Assembly: GCA_900552185.1 (NCBI GenBank)
Contig: URYT01000041.1
Span: forward strand, 1 to 13,185
DNA from: an uncultured Collinsella sp.
Lineage (GTDB): Bacteria > Actinomycetota > Coriobacteriia > Coriobacteriales > Coriobacteriaceae
Direction of reading: 5' to 3'
Length of the DNA stretch: 13,185 bases
Below the pieces are notes generated by a model that worked only from the letters and a program-made list of their open reading frames with translations, did not search any database and had not been told where the DNA came from. Shown here piece by piece: positions 13,051-13,185 of this stretch (position 1 is the first letter of the stretch; every line of letters begins with the position of its first letter). A program made the position numbers and the translations under genes.

Positions 13051-13066
13051 GAAGGAGAAGATTCCC

Positions 13067-13185
13067 ATGGAGTTTGTTCTTGATAACGGTTCTATTCGTG
13101 TGGCACTGAGCACGGCTGGCGGATCGTTCACTTCGATTAAAGCCAACGGCCGTGAGTACCTGTGGCAGGGCGACCCGGCGGTGTG
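13067..13185 (+). CDS. lacX: Aldose 1-epimerase family protein (LacX/GalM-like), N-terminus only
   Basis: Only the first 39 residues are in the window (MEFVLDNGSIRVALSTAGGS and on through REYLWQGDP). A short beta-rich start with a conserved glycine turn followed by EYLWQGDP is typical of aldose epimerases, and LacX of this family is often found with lac PTS genes. It would interconvert alpha and beta anomers of galactose, glucose or their phosphates, feeding the isomerase. AAGGAGAAG lies about six bases before the ATG. The gene continues beyond the right edge, so catalytic residues (His/Glu) cannot be checked. A related hypothetical epimerase-like protein is the alternative. Confidence 0.8.
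   Translation, partial: MEFVLDNGSIRVALSTAGGSFTSIKANGREYLWQGDPAV

Overview
The window carries a lactose (and related beta-galactoside) utilisation island of the Gram-positive phosphotransferase / tagatose-6-phosphate type. GC-rich third codon positions, strong AGGAGG-type ribosome sites and the intergenic palindromes suggest a high-GC gut Actinobacterium. A Collinsella-like member of the Coriobacteriia is my best guess, inferred from general familiarity and not from a search.

Left part (1-4529): a minus-strand operon reads lacG-like 6-phospho-beta-galactosidase (1708-3150) and then a lactose-family PTS EIICB (1531 to beyond the left edge). Diverging from it is a LacI-family regulator (3501-4529). 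The space between them holds three copies of a 16-bp operator-like sequence.

Middle part (4530-9440): after a palindromic repeat cluster comes a second, paralogous module on the minus strand with the opposite gene order, EIICB (8078-6303) then 6-phospho-beta-galactosidase (6236-4797), ended by a strong intrinsic terminator. It diverges from a second LacI-family regulator (8436-9440). Its operator-like sites follow the same 16-bp framework but carry a different triplet in one half-site.

Right part (9441-13185), all plus strand: a single lacF EIIA gene with its own terminator, a second palindromic repeat, an unrecognised multi-pass membrane protein with its own terminator, then lacA, lacB (the two subunits of galactose-6-phosphate isomerase) and, after a 458-bp gap, the start of an aldose 1-epimerase-like gene (lacX/galM type) that runs off the right edge. 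The regions upstream of lacF and lacA are rich in (T/C)GTTC(A/G) boxes, unlike the LacI-type sites of the left half.

Together the genes describe uptake and phosphorylation of lactose (EIIA plus either EIICB), hydrolysis to glucose and galactose-6-phosphate (either LacG), and isomerisation to tagatose-6-phosphate (LacAB). Tagatose-6-phosphate kinase (LacC), tagatose-bisphosphate aldolase (LacD), EI and HPr are not in the window. The most interesting features are the duplicated transporter/hydrolase/repressor modules with matched operator divergence, the one EIIA serving two EIICB proteins, and a second regulatory layer suggested by helically phased GTTC boxes.
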